NCBI GenBank assembly: GCA_005888955.1
Contig: VBCS01000239.1
Location: 1-6,006, forward strand
Source of the DNA: Betaproteobacteria bacterium
GTDB taxonomy: Bacteria; Pseudomonadota; Gammaproteobacteria; Burkholderiales; Casimicrobiaceae
DNA length: 6,006 bases
Reading direction: 5' to 3'
Shown here: one piece after another, positions 4,891-6,006 of the stretch
How positions within the stretch are numbered: the first letter of the stretch is position 1
How the letters are laid out: each line of letters starts with the position of its first letter
Made by a program: the position numbers and the translations under genes
The notes under the pieces: model-generated
What the model was told of the DNA's origin: nothing
Seen by the model: only the letters and a program-made list of their open reading frames with translations
Database searches by the model: none

Positions 4891-6006
4891 GCTCCGTGGT
4901 GCCATCCCTTGGGTATCGCGGACAGCAGCTTCTTCGTATATGGCTGCTGCGGGTGCCGGTAGATCTCGTCGGAGTCGGCGATCTCGATGATCTCCCCCTG
5001 ATTCATGACCATGACCTGGTCGGAGATGTACTTCACGACCGCGAGATCGTGCGAGATGAAGATATACGAGAGGTGAAACTCGTCCTGCAGGTCCTGCAAC
5101 AGGTTCAGCACCTGCGCTTGCACCGAGACATCGAGCGCCGACACGGATTCGTCGCAGATCAGGATGTCAGGTTTGAGCGTCAGGCAGCGCGCGATCGCGA
5201 TGCGCTGCCGTTGTCCGCCGGAAAACTCATGGGGGTATTTGTAGAACGATACCTCGGGCAGACCGACCTTCTGCAGCATTTCGAACGCGAGGTCCGTGCG
5301 TTCCTGAGTCGACGAGCCCACGCCGTGGATCATCATGGGCTCGGTGAGTATCTGGCCGATGAGGAAGCGCGGATTGAGCGACGCGTAGGGGTTCTGGAAA
5401 ATGATCTGGATGCGCCGCTTGTAGACCATGAACTCGCGCGGCGTCATCGACAGGATGTCGCGGCCTTCGAACAGCGCCTCTCCCGCGGACGCTTCGTGCA
5501 GGCGCATCAGCGTCAGGCCGACCGTCGTCTTGCCGGAACCCGACTCGCCGACGAGTCCCAGCGTCTTGCCCTTGGGCAGCTTGAAGGACACGTCCTTCAC
5601 CGCCTCGAACTTGCGGCGGCCGAAAACGCCCTCGCGCGTATAGAAGTCCTTGCCGAGCTTGCGGACGTCGAGAATGATCGGGTCGGAGGGCCGGACGCCG
5701 CGCTTGCGCTCGTTCAGGTTCATCGCGTGCGCGCTGCCGCCCATGAAATCTTCGATCACGGGTAGGCGCACCGGCCGGCGGTCGAGCCGGGGCCGGCATT
5801 GCAAGAGCGCCTTGGTGTACGCGTCCTGCGGATTCTCGAATACGGTCTTCGCCGGACCTTGCTCGCGGATCTCGCCGTTGCGCATCACGACGACGTAATC
5901 GGCGATCTCGCCGACGACCGCGAGGTCGTGGGTGATGAACAGCACCGACATCTGGTGCTTGCGCTGCAGCGCCGCGATCAGGTCCAGGATCTGCTTCTGG
6001 ATGGTC
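4887..6006 (-). CDS. Fused double-ATPase ABC transporter subunit, peptide/oligopeptide type, C-terminal part (runs off right edge)
   Basis: The visible 372 residues cover the end of one nucleotide-binding domain and a complete second one, as in YejF or GsiA-like fused ATPases that power peptide or glutathione import at the inner membrane. The first domain contributes only its end, with H-loop FITHDLAVV (His codon at 5928-5930). A linker of about 40 residues follows. The second domain shows Walker A GESGSGKTT (5523-5549), Q-loop IIFQNPYASLNPR, signature SGGQRQR (5202-5222), Walker B ILICDE, D-loop SALD and H-loop FISHDLAVV, so it appears catalytically complete. The C-terminal HPQQPYTKKLLSAIPKGW block is typical of oligopeptide/dipeptide ATPases. 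The open frame continues upstream of 5951 to the window edge, so the ATG at 5951 is internal. The gene stops at TAG 4887-4889, which belongs to a REP unit. Partner permeases and the binding protein are outside the window. Confidence 0.92.
   Translation of the reverse strand, partial: TIQKQILDLIAALQRKHQMSVLFITHDLAVVGEIADYVVVMRNGEIREQGPAKTVFENPQDAYTKALLQCRPRLDRRPVRLPVIEDFMGGSAHAMNLNERKRGVRPSDPIILDVRKLGKDFYTREGVFGRRKFEAVKDVSFKLPKGKTLGLVGESGSGKTTVGLTLMRLHEASAGEALFEGRDILSMTPREFMVYKRRIQIIFQNPYASLNPRFLIGQILTEPMMIHGVGSSTQERTDLAFEMLQKVGLPEVSFYKYPHEFSGGQRQRIAIARCLTLKPDILICDESVSALDVSVQAQVLNLLQDLQDEFHLSYIFISHDLAVVKYISDQVMVMNQGEIIEIADSDEIYRHPQQPYTKKLLSAIPKGWHHGA

Noticed and set aside
4761..5765. 334-codon plus-strand open frame opposite the ABC gene
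   Set aside because: It lies antisense to an ABC ATPase with every catalytic motif intact, and its translation is low-complexity His/Arg/Leu-rich with no recognisable motif.

Overview
The window looks like chromosomal DNA from a GC-rich gammaproteobacterium, most likely of the Xanthomonadales/Steroidobacter type. The evidence is the high GC content, the style of the TonB-dependent receptor N-terminus, and GTAG-headed REP-like palindromes of the kind described in Stenotrophomonas and relatives. The lineage is an inference from protein style, not a computed placement.

Layout, left to right. Positions 1-300 (minus strand) hold the first 100 residues of a TonB-dependent outer-membrane receptor that runs off the left edge. 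Positions 301-802 are gene-free and comparatively AT-rich; they form the receptor's leader and upstream region and contain a repeated TCGGTCGAC element. Three plus-strand genes follow: a GNAT acetyltransferase (803-1309), a TldD-type metallopeptidase (1398-2837), and its TldE/PmbA partner (2834-4100), whose start overlaps the TldD stop in ATGA. The TldE gene is broken: the reading frame changes near 3457 and a short stretch of the family's usual sequence appears to be missing. Two minus-strand genes converge on this block: a class I SAM-dependent methyltransferase (4180 to about 4854) and the C-terminal part of a fused double-ATPase peptide-type ABC transporter subunit (4887-6006, running off the right edge).

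TldD and TldE normally form a heterodimeric zinc protease in which TldD carries the metal site and TldE is the non-catalytic partner. TldD is intact here with its HExxxH motif and distal Cys, while TldE is split. An unusually good GGAGGAG ribosome-binding sequence with an in-frame ATG lies immediately after the break, so two-piece expression of TldE is possible but unproven.

The most unusual feature is a pair of inverted GTAG-headed REP-like doublets (4097-4163 and 4839-4890) bracketing the methyltransferase. The left doublet supplies the stop codon of the TldE gene. The right doublet supplies the stop codon of the ABC gene and also contains or underlies the only plausible start codons of the methyltransferase. 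No RNA gene, CRISPR array, insertion sequence or prophage gene was seen. I found no convincing evidence of a wholly new system.
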